DNA of 64,000 nucleotides from Lysobacteraceae bacterium (lineage in GTDB: Bacteria; Pseudomonadota; Gammaproteobacteria; Xanthomonadales; Xanthomonadaceae), in assembly GCA_021299355.1 (NCBI GenBank), contig JAJTGG010000002.1, forward strand, positions 1-64,000, given 5' to 3'. The position numbers were made by a program, and so were the translations under genes. A model generated the notes under the pieces. The model did no database searches and was not told where the DNA came from. It worked only from the letters and a program-made list of their open reading frames with translations. Shown piece by piece: positions 1-8,234 of the stretch. Numbering within the stretch: position 1 is the stretch's first letter; each line of letters begins with the position of its first letter.

Positions 1-1007
1 TCCGCGAGCAGCTCGCGGTAGCGCTCCCCCATCCAGATGGTGTGATGCACGACCTCGGGATAGCTCCGGGTGGTGCCGAAATACAGGACATACAGACCCA
101 TGGAATATTCGGCCGCGGCCAGCTTGGCACGCACTGGCAGTGACTGCTTGCGGTGCGGAATCATCTGGCGGTAAAGGAAGGCCGGATCGGCATTGGACAC
201 GATCACGTCCGCCGCCATCACCGTGCCATCGGCAAGGATGACGGCCTCGGCCCGCTTTCCGGAAACCTGCAAGGCGGATACGGTGGTGTCGAGCAGGATG
301 CGGACACCCTGGCGCCGCATCAGGTCTTCAAGCGCGCGGGTGATGGCTCCCGTTCCGCCCATGGCGAAATGGACGCCGTAGGCGCGTTCAAGATAATGGA
401 TCAGACCGTAGATGCTAGTGGTGTCGAACGGATTGCCACCGACCAGCAGGGGCTGTATCGAAAACGCACGGCGCAGCTTCGGACTGCACAGGAAGCGGGA
501 CACCATCTGCCATACCGTCTCGTGCGATCGCAGGCGGAGCAGGCTTGGAATCTGACGGAGCATGGTCCACAGCCGGTGGAACGGCTGGGCGGACAGTTGG
601 GTGAAGCCGACATCGAAGATGCGCTGGGAATGGCGCAGCAGGGCCAGGTAACCCTCGACATCCCGGGGCTCAATGCGGCGGATTTCAGCCAGCGTCTGTT
701 CAAGCGTACCACCGTAATCGAACCGGCTGCCGTCACGGAATGCGAAGCGGTACCAGGGCGTCAGCGGCACCAGCCGGACATGATCGGAGAACTTCTCGTT
801 GAACAGCGCGAACAGTTCTTCGAAAAGGAACGGTGCGGTGATGACCGTCGGCCCGGCATCATGCCGGAAACCCTCGCGTTCGAACACACGGGCGCGGCCG
901 CCGATGTGATTGCAACGATCGATCAGAGTGACTTCATAACCTTTGGCACGCAGGCGCAGGGCCGCGGCAATGCCACCGAACCCGGCACCGACGACGATGG
1001 CGTGCAT
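1..1007 (-). CDS. crtI: Phytoene desaturase CrtI (partial, 3' end beyond window)
   Basis: This gene is missing from the ORF track because its stop lies beyond the left edge. Reverse translation gives MHAIVVGAGFGG, an FAD-binding dinucleotide fold with GAGFGG at residues 7-12, followed by an acidic/GGRA segment (NHIGGRAR) and HDAGPTVIT, all typical of bacterial CrtI. The family desaturates phytoene to lycopene at the membrane. About 335 of the usual ~500 residues are visible. The ATG overlaps the crtE stop as TGATG, so translation is probably coupled. Downstream of a rhodopsin and crtE, the likely role is in the carotenoid route to retinal. A closely related carotenoid desaturase is the main alternative. 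Confidence 0.9.
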   Translation of the reverse strand, partial: MHAIVVGAGFGGIAAALRLRAKGYEVTLIDRCNHIGGRARVFEREGFRHDAGPTVITAPFLFEELFALFNEKFSDHVRLVPLTPWYRFAFRDGSRFDYGGTLEQTLAEIRRIEPRDVEGYLALLRHSQRIFDVGFTQLSAQPFHRLWTMLRQIPSLLRLRSHETVWQMVSRFLCSPKLRRAFSIQPLLVGGNPFDTTSIYGLIHYLERAYGVHFAMGGTGAITRALEDLMRRQGVRILLDTTVSALQVSGKRAEAVILADGTVMAADVIVSNADPAFLYRQMIPHRKQSLPVRAKLAAAEYSMGLYVLYFGTTRSYPEVVHHTIWMGERYRELLA

Positions 1008-1966
1008 CAGCAGGCTTCAAGGACGGATACGGCATCATCCAGTTTGGCGCGCATCCCGGCACAGTAGGCGAGCAGCATGCGCCCCGCGCCGCAGGGCAGA
1101 TTCACCGCATCTGCTTCGCATTGATCCAGATGGCTCGCGGCCAAGGCAACAGCCATCGGCAGGGCACGGGCCTGCAGACCGCGGTTCTGCATGATCAGGA
1201 CTATGTTGAGTGCAGGTGCGCTGGCGATCCCACCAGATCCGGTTTGCACGGGACGCGCCGCATCGATGGCTGTATCCTGGATGTCATCCAGGGCCTGATA
1301 GCTGATCGCGAAATTTTCACAGGCTGCCGTCGCCAGCGGAATGCTTTGCGCATTGCCGGAAAGCAGCAGGGAGAGTTCGATCGGTAGCGCGAGCAGCGCA
1401 CCCGACTTGGACTTGGCGATGGCCAGGTACTGTTCGACGGCATCCTCGCCCTCAGGCCGCTCGGCAAGATCGGCGCATTGTCCATGCACGGCACGGGCAA
1501 CACGCCGGTGTGTCAGGGCCAGGGCTTCGGGGAGTAAAGGATGGTTGCCGATACCGCCAAGGGCGGCATAGGCAGCGGACAGGAACAGGTCGCCGCAGCA
1601 CAGCGCCGTGTTCTTTCCGAATTGGTTCCAGATCGCCGGGACGCCGCGCCGGTAAAGGTCGCCGTCCTGCAGATCATCATGGATGAGCGAAGCATTGTGC
1701 AGCAGTTCGGCACAGGCGGCGATGCCGATAGCCTCGCTTTCGGACAGGCCCAGGGCCAGTGCCGAGCTGAGGCCGAGACGCGCCCTTACTTTCTGGCCGC
1801 CCGCCCGAAGATGGTATTCGGCAGGCGTGGAAACGCCGGGGTCGGCATCGGAAACCCATTCCGCGTGCATCCCGGTCAGCATCCGCATCCGGTCATCAAC
1901 GCCCTCAAGCAACTGGGCGAGTTTTGCCGATGGGGCTTCCGGGAAATTCAATAGGGTTCCGGGCAT
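1007..1966 (-). CDS. crtE: Geranylgeranyl diphosphate synthase (polyprenyl synthetase family)
   Basis: The protein condenses IPP with allylic diphosphates to make GGPP, the C20 precursor of phytoene. The track ORF (330 aa, GTG start at 1999) shows the first aspartate-rich motif DDLQD near residue 108 in LIHDDLQDGD, and the second DDIQD near residue 238. The first 11 residues of the track ORF look unconserved, so I prefer the ATG at 1966 (319 aa), but the ribosome binding site does not decide it. It lies 91 bases downstream of the rhodopsin stop and overlaps crtI by one base. The order rhodopsin-crtE-crtI matches known marine proteorhodopsin/retinal clusters. The sequence does not strictly exclude a farnesyl diphosphate synthase, but context favours CrtE. 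Confidence 0.88.
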   Translation of the reverse strand: MPGTLLNFPEAPSAKLAQLLEGVDDRMRMLTGMHAEWVSDADPGVSTPAEYHLRAGGQKVRARLGLSSALALGLSESEAIGIAACAELLHNASLIHDDLQDGDLYRRGVPAIWNQFGKNTALCCGDLFLSAAYAALGGIGNHPLLPEALALTHRRVARAVHGQCADLAERPEGEDAVEQYLAIAKSKSGALLALPIELSLLLSGNAQSIPLATAACENFAISYQALDDIQDTAIDAARPVQTGSGGIASAPALNIVLIMQNRGLQARALPMAVALAASHLDQCEADAVNLPCGAGRMLLAYCAGMRAKLDDAVSVLEAC

Positions 1967-2007
1967 GGCGCATTTCCGGCTAGAGTGGGTTGCTGCCACA
2001 GACCGCC

Positions 2008-2037
2008 GCTTCCCCTGCCTCGAAAGGCAGGGAAAGC
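2008..2037 (-). other. Intercistronic hairpin with UUCG loop between rhodopsin and crtE
   Basis: On the minus strand, GCTTTCCCTGCCT and AGGCAGGGGAAGC pair over 13 positions with one A-C mismatch, enclosing a TTCG tetraloop. No T tract follows, so it is not a standard intrinsic terminator. It lies 20 bases after the rhodopsin stop and upstream of crtE. It could protect the 3' end of the rhodopsin mRNA or set a different expression level for the crt genes; that function is inference. Confidence 0.6.
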
Positions 2038-2057
2038 GTGGTCATGATTACCAGCTG

Positions 2058-2852
2058 TTAATGTTTTTCAGATTCACTGACTGCGACCGACCAGATGATC
2101 AGGCCGAAGGCAATCTTATTCAGGACGTCAGCGAAGTTGTAGGTGATGTTAAGCGCATTGGCGGTATCTGCCGGGCTGCCGCCGTTGAGATAACCCAGGA
2201 AATAGCCAAGCGGATAAACAGCCCAGCCCACGGTCACGATCCAACGCATCAGTTTGAAACCCGCTTGGACGGAAGCCGGTGCGCTGTTGGCGTTGACCTT
2301 GCTGGCTTCACCCATGAAGATTTCATAGAGGATGTATAACCAACCGGCCATACCGATGATGAATGCGGGCATGGCCTGCATGTAGCCGGCTTCACCTAAA
2401 TAGCCACCGACCAGCATCACCATGGTACCGATGATCAGGCGCCAGAAAATACCGGAAGACACCTTGGTGACCGCAGAGAGGATCAGATAGAACTCGACCA
2501 TCAGCAAGGGCACGGTAATCAGCCAGTCGATGTAGCGGAACACGGTTGGTGTGGAGCCCGTGGTGACCCAGACATCGCGCATGTAGAAGTAATGGACGGC
2601 CGCGATTAGGGTGACCAGTCCCGATACGGTCAGGGATGTTCTCCATTTTGGTGAGACACGATCACGCTCCAGGAAGAAGAAGACCGTGGAGGCGATGAGT
2701 GCCATCGAAATCAGCCAGAAGGAAATTCCGACGAAATCATCGCTGTTCAGAACGGATGACTCACCGGCTGAAGCCTGTGTCGCACCAAGGATAAGAGCGA
2801 GTGAAAAAACCGACTTGCCAATTGATTTTATAAAATTGTTTTTATGTAACAT
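2058..2852 (-). CDS. Green-type proteorhodopsin, light-driven proton pump
   Basis: This is a 264-aa seven-helix microbial rhodopsin with an N-terminal signal peptide ending around QASAGES. Aligned by motif to SAR86 proteorhodopsin, D109 in RYIDWLITVP is the proton acceptor (D97), E120 in LMVEFYL is the donor (E108), H87 matches H75, and K246 in NKIAFGL is the retinal Schiff-base lysine (K231). The spectral-tuning position equivalent to 105 is L117, which in characterised proteins gives green absorption (Gln gives blue). D and E at acceptor and donor indicate outward proton pumping rather than sodium (NDQ) or chloride transport. The start is supported by AGGAG about 9 bases upstream. The gene leads the crtE-crtI operon. 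Confidence 0.97.
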   Translation of the reverse strand: MLHKNNFIKSIGKSVFSLALILGATQASAGESSVLNSDDFVGISFWLISMALIASTVFFFLERDRVSPKWRTSLTVSGLVTLIAAVHYFYMRDVWVTTGSTPTVFRYIDWLITVPLLMVEFYLILSAVTKVSSGIFWRLIIGTMVMLVGGYLGEAGYMQAMPAFIIGMAGWLYILYEIFMGEASKVNANSAPASVQAGFKLMRWIVTVGWAVYPLGYFLGYLNGGSPADTANALNITYNFADVLNKIAFGLIIWSVAVSESEKH

Positions 2853-3168
2853 TGCGTTTATCTCCTAAAGGATTAAATCAATGAACGACAGCACCCCGAT
2901 GAAAGCACTTGCCCCTTGCATGACAACTGCAAACCAACCAAAAACCTGCAATCTAGAAGTTGCATAGTTAGGTCACAGTACGAAATTTATGTACTAATGT
3001 AAATACTCTAAAATAACGATTTTTTAATACTTAATGATAAATTAACAATTCCCGTTTTTGGCTTTCCCCTTGTCCTCATAGCACCGCACAAACCGTTTGG
3101 CATGGGCTTATCGAACAGGCATGATTCTGTCACCCTAGATAATCAATTTCAACAATTACTTAGCCTCT
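2853..3168. promoter_or_regulatory. AT-rich divergent leader between proteorhodopsin and elaA
   Basis: This 316-base gene-free stretch is clearly richer in A and T than its surroundings. It must hold the rhodopsin promoter on the minus strand and the elaA promoter on the plus strand. An inverted repeat, AGTAC-N8-GTACT, lies at 2977-2995, and poly-A/T runs follow at about 3007-3050. A weak minus-strand promoter candidate (TGTGAC-N16-TAGATT) lies just downstream of the repeat. Neither is strong enough to fix a start site. The repeat could bind a light- or nutrient-responsive regulator. Confidence 0.5.
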
Positions 3169-3639
3169 ATGAACGCACTCATCTTCCGCTGGGCCCGCCT
3201 GCACGAACTGACCGCCCCGGAGTGGCACGCCGTGATGGCTGCGCGTGAAGCGGTATTCATCGTCGAACAGAATTGTCCGTATCAGGATGCCGATGCGCTC
3301 GATGCGCAGTCCTGGCACCTGATTGGCACCTGCGACGGCCTTCTCGCCGCTTACCTGCGCGTGGTCGATCCGGGCCGCAAATCGGTGCATGCCGGCACGT
3401 TCTACGCCGAACCCTCGATCGGGCGTGTGCTGACCGCGACGGCCTTCCGCGGCAAAGGCTTCGGCCAACAGCTGATGCGCGAGGGCATCGCCGGTTGCGA
3501 TCGTCTGTTCCCCGGTCAGGGCATCCGCATCAGTGCGCAGTCCTATCTGCTGAATTTCTACCGGGCGCTCGGCTTTGTTGAAGTGGGTGATGAATACGAC
3601 GAAGACGGCATTCCGCATTTCGAAATGCGGCGCACCTGA
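3169..3639 (+). CDS. elaA: GNAT family N-acetyltransferase, ElaA type
   Basis: This 156-aa single-domain GNAT protein matches ElaA along its length: the N-terminal REAVFIVEQNCPYQDAD segment is the ElaA signature, and TAFRGKGFGQQLM is the acetyl-CoA pyrophosphate-binding loop (R/Q-x-x-G-x-G). The C-terminal FYRALGFVEVGDEYDEDGIPH is also typical. The physiological substrate of ElaA is not established. The gene is divergent from the rhodopsin and ends three bases before the convergent oxygenase gene, with no terminator visible between them. Confidence 0.92.
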   Translation: MNALIFRWARLHELTAPEWHAVMAAREAVFIVEQNCPYQDADALDAQSWHLIGTCDGLLAAYLRVVDPGRKSVHAGTFYAEPSIGRVLTATAFRGKGFGQQLMREGIAGCDRLFPGQGIRISAQSYLLNFYRALGFVEVGDEYDEDGIPHFEMRRT

Positions 3640-3642
3640 GCG

Positions 3643-4344
3643 CTAATCGGCCAAAAACCACCCGGTAATCGCCAGCCGGTCGGCGCCGGCCCAGGGCGCC
3701 ACCAGACTGACCGTGTGCGATTGCGGTACGCGGAACAGCGATAGCGTATTCCAGTACGGCACGAAGCTGTCAACCAGCCGGTCGGCATCATCATGGAACT
3801 GCAGTAGGCCGCCCCAATCGCTGTCCCAGTTTTTACTGAGATTGATGACGAACGCACACACCCGGTTCTCGTTGTCTTCGCGATCCTGATGCCGGGTCAG
3901 GAACTGGCCGGCGCGGTAACGCGTGCCTTGGGCGCTGACGCGGTTCACGGTCGGCTCGCCGGTCAGCCGGCGCGCGAACATCAGGAACTCGGCTGAGTTC
4001 AGGAATTCCAGCACCGTATGAAGCGGATTCGGTGCCCAGCCCTCTTTCATGGCACGCACGATCATGTAACTGTCGTAGGAAAACTGGAATTCGGATTTGG
4101 CGCGCGCATACGCCTTGTATAGCAGCGCCTGCCGGGCGGCCTCGTCCATGGCCGCATAAGTTTCCGCATCGATGGTGTGTGAGCTGCCGCCGGAGCGCTC
4201 GGCCAAGGCGAAGGGAATGTCGTCACGCAGACAGCGGTGCAGGGTTTCAGCGGCACCGGGCTGCAGAAAATCAGGAATCTGCACGCGCGTGTGCTGCACC
4301 AGCTGTTGGCGGTAGCGGTTCAGATCGATGGCGTTGTTGAGCAT
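3643..4344 (-). CDS. 2OG-Fe(II) oxygenase, prolyl-4-hydroxylase-like
   Basis: This 233-aa cytosolic protein has the jelly-roll iron triad: H152 and D154 in TRHQDRED, and H210 in PQSHTVS, with R223 in DRLAITGWF to bind 2-oxoglutarate. Such enzymes couple 2-oxoglutarate decarboxylation to hydroxylation of a protein or small molecule; the substrate is unknown here. It starts three bases after the gamma-glutamyltransferase stop, so the two probably form an operon. A second, different 2OG oxygenase lies on the far side of that gene. Confidence 0.85.
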   Translation of the reverse strand: MLNNAIDLNRYRQQLVQHTRVQIPDFLQPGAAETLHRCLRDDIPFALAERSGGSSHTIDAETYAAMDEAARQALLYKAYARAKSEFQFSYDSYMIVRAMKEGWAPNPLHTVLEFLNSAEFLMFARRLTGEPTVNRVSAQGTRYRAGQFLTRHQDREDNENRVCAFVINLSKNWDSDWGGLLQFHDDADRLVDSFVPYWNTLSLFRVPQSHTVSLVAPWAGADRLAITGWFLAD

Positions 4345-4347
4345 GGC

Positions 4348-6054
4348 TCAGTACCCGGCGGCTTGGCCGTCTTTACGGCTTTCACTGGCGCCGACGTAGC
4401 CACCCTCCGGATTGACCTTGATGGCTTGATAGCCGCCGTACGGACCGTCGGCGTAACGCACGCTATGCCCCTTGCGCATCAGGGCGCGGATGGTGCTGTA
4501 GGCAAATCCGGTTTCCAGATCGACCTCGCCACCATCGGCCATTGCCACAGCCTGACCGGCCGGATCGGTCGAACCATCATGCTGGATGCGCGGCGCATCG
4601 CCGGCTTCCTGCAGGTTCATGCCGAAATCAACCAGATTGATCACGATCTGGGCGTGGCCCTGTGGCTGCATGGCGCCACCCATCAGCCCGAAACTGATCC
4701 AGGGCTTTCCATCCTTGGTGATGAAGGCCGGAATGATGGTGTGGAACGGGCGCTTGCCCGGTGCGAAGCTGTTGGCATGGCCGGTTTTGAGCACGAACTG
4801 TTCACCGCGGTCCTGGAAAATGAAACCGAGTCCGGGCGGCGCCATGCCGCTACCCATGCCGCGGTAATTGGATTGGATCAACGAGACCATCATGCCGTCG
4901 GCATCGGCGGTGGTCAGATAAATGGTGTCTCCTTCATTCAGTTCGGGAATGATGCCCGGCTCGGTCGCTTTCATGGCCTTGTCCATCGAAATCAATTTGC
5001 CGCGCTCGCGCGCATAGTCCTTGGAGATCAGGCGGGCCACCGGGGTCTTGTAGAAATCCGGATCGGCATAAGACGCGGCACGATCGGCAAACGCCAGTTT
5101 CTTGGCCTCGACAAACAGGTGTATGTGTTCGGTGCTGCCGAAGCCGTAAGCTTTCAGATCATACGGCTCGAGCAGATTCAGAATCTGTAACGCAGCGATG
5201 CCCTGTCCGTTCGGCGGCAGCTCCCAGACATCGTAACCGCGGTAGTTGGTGCTGACCGGCGTGACCCACTCGCCCTGATGCGTAGCCAGGTCTTCATAGC
5301 GCAGGAAGCCGTCGTTGGCCTTGAAATAGGTGTCAATACTCCGGGCGATGGCACCCTTGTAGAACGCATCGCGTCCTTCATGGCCGATGATTTCCAGGGT
5401 GCTGGCCAGATTCGGATTGCGCCAGCGTTCGCCAGTGCGTGGCGCGCGTTTGCCGTCCACGGTGAATTGTTCGGAAAAACCCGGCCACTTCGACAGGGTT
5501 GGCACACTGCGGCCCCAGTAGTAGGCGATGGTTTCATGCACGGGGTGACCCTCGCGCGCATAGGCGATGGTCGGTGCCAGATTCTGCGCCATGCTGCGCT
5601 TGCCGAAGCGGGCATGCAACGCGAACCAGGCGTCCACCGTGCCCGGCACGGTCACCGGAAGCGGGCCATGTGAAGGGATGTCGGCCAGTCCGCGACGCTG
5701 GAACTCGGCCAGGCTGAGCGCTTTCGGCGACCGGCCCGAGCCGTTATAACCGTGAAGCTTCCGGGTTTTCGGATCCCATACGATGGCGAACAGGTCGCCG
5801 CCGATGCCATTGCCGGTCGGCTCCATCAGCCCGAGCGCGGCATTGGCGGCAATGGCGGCGTCCATCGCACTGCCACCCTCGCGCATGGTCTGCAAGGCAA
5901 TCTGGGTCGCCAGCGGGTGCGAGGTCGCGGCCATCGCCTTCGGCGCATATACTTCACTGCGCAAGGCAAAGCTCGGCCCGGTGATGCGATCGGCGGCATG
6001 CAGACCGAAAGCGGCCAGAACACCTAGCAAGCCTAATTTTTGGCACAATGTCAT
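4348..6054 (-). CDS. ggt: Gamma-glutamyltransferase (Ntn hydrolase)
   Basis: This 568-aa periplasmic precursor cleaves gamma-glutamyl bonds of glutathione and related peptides. An N-terminal signal segment (GLLGVLAAFGLHA) is followed by EGGSAMDAAIAANAALGLMEPTGNGIGGD, the large-subunit signature. The autoprocessing threonine is probably that of GDTIYL, followed by ADADGMMVSLIQSNYRGMGSG of the small subunit. The track starts at 6087, but GGAG five bases before the ATG at 6054 and the signal peptide favour 6054. The track start would run into the divergent oxygenase gene, whose ATG is 19 bases away. The small-subunit start is less canonical than the TTH of E. coli Ggt, so substrate preference may differ. 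Confidence 0.9.
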   Translation of the reverse strand: MTLCQKLGLLGVLAAFGLHAADRITGPSFALRSEVYAPKAMAATSHPLATQIALQTMREGGSAMDAAIAANAALGLMEPTGNGIGGDLFAIVWDPKTRKLHGYNGSGRSPKALSLAEFQRRGLADIPSHGPLPVTVPGTVDAWFALHARFGKRSMAQNLAPTIAYAREGHPVHETIAYYWGRSVPTLSKWPGFSEQFTVDGKRAPRTGERWRNPNLASTLEIIGHEGRDAFYKGAIARSIDTYFKANDGFLRYEDLATHQGEWVTPVSTNYRGYDVWELPPNGQGIAALQILNLLEPYDLKAYGFGSTEHIHLFVEAKKLAFADRAASYADPDFYKTPVARLISKDYARERGKLISMDKAMKATEPGIIPELNEGDTIYLTTADADGMMVSLIQSNYRGMGSGMAPPGLGFIFQDRGEQFVLKTGHANSFAPGKRPFHTIIPAFITKDGKPWISFGLMGGAMQPQGHAQIVINLVDFGMNLQEAGDAPRIQHDGSTDPAGQAVAMADGGEVDLETGFAYSTIRALMRKGHSVRYADGPYGGYQAIKVNPEGGYVGASESRKDGQAAGY

Positions 6055-6073
6055 AACGTCTCCGGTGGTAGCC

Positions 6074-6718
6074 ATGGCCCAGATCAACCCGATTTTCAGC
6101 GTTCCGTTCGCTTTCGACCAACTGGATGATTGTGCCAGTTTAAATCAGGCCCTGCGCGAATTGTTCATCCGCCGCGAAGCCCAGGGCCCGCGCTTCGCCA
6201 ATCCGAATCCGTACACGCCGCGCAACAAGGAGCTGTTCGAAAGCAATTTCGACCTGTTCAGCTGGCCGGAAGCCTGCATCGCCGAACTGAGCGAATTCTG
6301 TCTGTCGCGGATCGTGCAGACCGTGGCCGAACTCAACCGTTACGATGCGGCACGCATGGCGCGCCTGCAGATCGTCACCGATGCCTGGTTCCACATCACC
6401 CGTCGCGGCGGTTTCTTCGGCGTGCACAACCATCCCATGGCGTCCTGGTCGGCGGTGTACTGCGTCAGCGCCGGCGAGCACGATGCCGACCAACCCGACT
6501 CGGGCCGGCTCAGTTTCATCAATCCGATGGCCCAGATGTATCTGGATGCCGGCAATTCCCAGCTGGGCTTTCCCTACCAGCTCGGCAATTACGCATTCGA
6601 CCTGAAGCCGGGCATGCTGGTGATCTTCCCGTCCTGGGTGCAGCATCAGGTCATGCCGTTCTACGGCGAAGGCGAACGCATCACCGTCGCCTTGAACTGC
6701 GCGATGCATTTCAAATGA
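6074..6718 (+). CDS. 2OG-Fe(II) oxygenase, TIGR02466-type
   Basis: This 214-aa protein resembles the TIGR02466 putative 2OG-Fe(II) oxygenases ([18 protein letters not shown]-like core). Visible here are [24 protein letters not shown] for the first part of the iron site and [27 protein letters not shown] for the distal His and 2OG-binding Arg. The substrate is unknown. The track ORF begins upstream at 5783 but would overlap ggt; the ATG at 6074 ([12 protein letters not shown]) matches the family N terminus. The gene ends in ATGA shared with the BASS transporter start, so the two are translationally coupled. Confidence 0.82.
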   Translation: MAQINPIFSVPFAFDQLDDCASLNQALRELFIRREAQGPRFANPNPYTPRNKELFESNFDLFSWPEACIAELSEFCLSRIVQTVAELNRYDAARMARLQIVTDAWFHITRRGGFFGVHNHPMASWSAVYCVSAGEHDADQPDSGRLSFINPMAQMYLDAGNSQLGFPYQLGNYAFDLKPGMLVIFPSWVQHQVMPFYGEGERITVALNCAMHFK

Positions 6719-7581
6719 TCGACACCGCTCTGGTCAGCGGCGTCCTGCTGCCGGCGTCGCTCGGCATCATCATGCTCGGTCTGGGCATGACCCTTCATCC
6801 GGCCGACTTCCGCCGCATCCTGAGTCAACCCAAAGCGGTACTGATCGGGCTGGGCGTGCAGATGCTGCTGCTGACCGCGATCTGCTTCGGTCTGTGTCTG
6901 CTGCTGCAGCTGCCACCGGAACTGGCGGTGGGCATGATGCTGCTGGCGGCCGCGCCGGGCGGTGCCAGCGCCAACATCTATTCGCATCTGGCCGGCGGCG
7001 ATGTGGCGCTGAATATCACCCTGACTGCGGTCAATTCGCTGCTGTGTCTGCTCAGCCTGCCGCTGATCGTCGGGTTCTCTCTGGCCTATTTCATGGCGGC
7101 CGATCAGGCGGTGCCGCCGCCGTTCGCCAAGATCATAGAGGTCGGTGTCATCATCCTGCTGCCGGTCGCCATCGGCATGGGTATCCGGCGCACCTGGCCG
7201 CAGTGGTCCGACCGCGTCGAGAAACCCCTGCGTGTGTTTTCGGTGCTGCTGCTGGCTCTGCTGGTGGCACTGACCATGATTCAACAATGGCAGCTGCTGG
7301 CCGAATATGCGGCGATCATCGGACTGGCCTGCGTACTGTTCAATGTGCTTTCCCTGCTGATCGGATACACGGTGCCGCTCGCCCTGAAGCTGCCGCGCCG
7401 GCAGGCCATCGCGATTGCCATGGAGATCGGCATCCACAACGGAACCCTGGCCCTGTTCGTGGCATTCACAGTACTGGACAACAGCGTGTTGGCGGTTCCC
7501 GCGGCGTTCTATTCAATCAGCATGTTCATTACCGCCGGGCTGTTTGCGGCCTGGCTGAATCGCCCTGCCCGGGCGGCATGA
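6715..7581 (+). CDS. BASS family (bile acid:sodium symporter-like) transporter
   Basis: This 288-aa integral membrane protein has about nine to ten hydrophobic helices. The segment [24 protein letters not shown] carries the conserved crossover region of the BASS/SBF family, and [20 protein letters not shown] is the second crossover. Members carry organic anions such as bile acids, pantoate or 2-keto acids with sodium; the substrate cannot be assigned. The ATG at 6715 overlaps the oxygenase stop as ATGA, and the gene ends in another ATGA with the GIY-YIG gene. The track ORF from 6130 is an artificial upstream extension. Confidence 0.9.
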   Translation: MIDTALVSGVLLPASLGIIMLGLGMTLHPADFRRILSQPKAVLIGLGVQMLLLTAICFGLCLLLQLPPELAVGMMLLAAAPGGASANIYSHLAGGDVALNITLTAVNSLLCLLSLPLIVGFSLAYFMAADQAVPPPFAKIIEVGVIILLPVAIGMGIRRTWPQWSDRVEKPLRVFSVLLLALLVALTMIQQWQLLAEYAAIIGLACVLFNVLSLLIGYTVPLALKLPRRQAIAIAMEIGIHNGTLALFVAFTVLDNSVLAVPAAFYSISMFITAGLFAAWLNRPARAA

Positions 7582-7835
7582 GCACGGTCTGGCATCTGTA
7601 TCTGCTGGAATGCCGCACCGGCAACGGCACCAGCCTGTATGCCGGCATCACCACCGACCTGGACCGGCGTTACGCCGAACATACGGCCGGCACCGGCGCC
7701 CGTTACACGCGTGCGCATCCGCCGATCCGCGTGTTGGCCTCGCGTGTTTACCCGGACCGTTCCAGCGCCTCGAAAGCCGAAGCAGCGCTGAAGAAACTGC
7801 CGCGCCCGCGCAAGCAAGAATTTTTCAGCGCGTGA
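7578..7835 (+). CDS. GIY-YIG domain protein (UPF0213/YhbQ-like)
   Basis: This 85-aa single GIY-YIG nuclease-fold protein carries the diagnostic [20 protein letters not shown] followed by [12 protein letters not shown] and [10 protein letters not shown]. In place of GIY it has LYLLEC and SLYAGIT, as in the small YhbQ-type proteins thought to act in DNA damage handling; the function is poorly defined. It starts in ATGA overlap with the transporter. Its stop is followed within a few bases by the relic of indolepyruvate ferredoxin oxidoreductase. Confidence 0.88.
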   Translation: MSTVWHLYLLECRTGNGTSLYAGITTDLDRRYAEHTAGTGARYTRAHPPIRVLASRVYPDRSSASKAEAALKKLPRPRKQEFFSA

Positions 7836-8163
7836 AGCCGGCACGGATGTGCATTTGATCAAGCAGGAATACGGTGCCTGGGCGTTGCCGGCGATTAAAA
7901 CTCTGCGCCACCTGAAGTTCCTGCGCGGCACCGCGTTGGATGTGTTCGGCAAAACCGAAGAACGCAAAATGGAACGCGCCCTGATTGAAGACTACCAGCG
8001 CAACATCACAACCATCGTGTCGCAGCTGTCAGTCAGCAATCATGTGCAGGCGGTGCAATTCGCGCGTCTTCCGGAGCACATCCGCGGCTTCGGACACGTC
8101 AAGGAAAAGCATATGGCCAAAGTGAAAGCGCAGTGGGCGGAGTTGATAGCGAAGTTTGCGTAA
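7834..8163 (+). pseudogene. C-terminal relic of indolepyruvate ferredoxin oxidoreductase
   Basis: The frame holds about 105 codons beginning within or just after the GIY-YIG stop, with no credible start (the track uses a GTG at 7849). The product, with FLRGTALDVFGKTEERKMER, IEDYQRNITTIVSQLS and LPEHIRGFGHVKEKHM, matches the extreme C terminus of the ~1150-residue fused indolepyruvate:ferredoxin oxidoreductase, which decarboxylates aryl pyruvates. The thiamine-diphosphate, ferredoxin and gamma domains are absent and no upstream part exists in the window. It is most simply the leftover end of a gene removed by deletion. It is followed by a good terminator. Confidence 0.8.
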
Positions 8164-8186
8164 GCGCTGCTGAATGTTGGAAATGA

Positions 8187-8210
8187 AAACGCCTCCGGAT
8201 GGAGGCGTTT
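8187..8210. terminator. Bidirectional intrinsic terminator between the relic and folE
   Basis: AAACGCCTCC-GGAT-GGAGGCGTTT is a perfect 10-bp stem with A and T runs on both sides. It lies between convergent genes, so it can serve both strands. Confidence 0.9.
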
Positions 8211-8234
8211 CACTTTAGCTATCGTGATGCTGGC

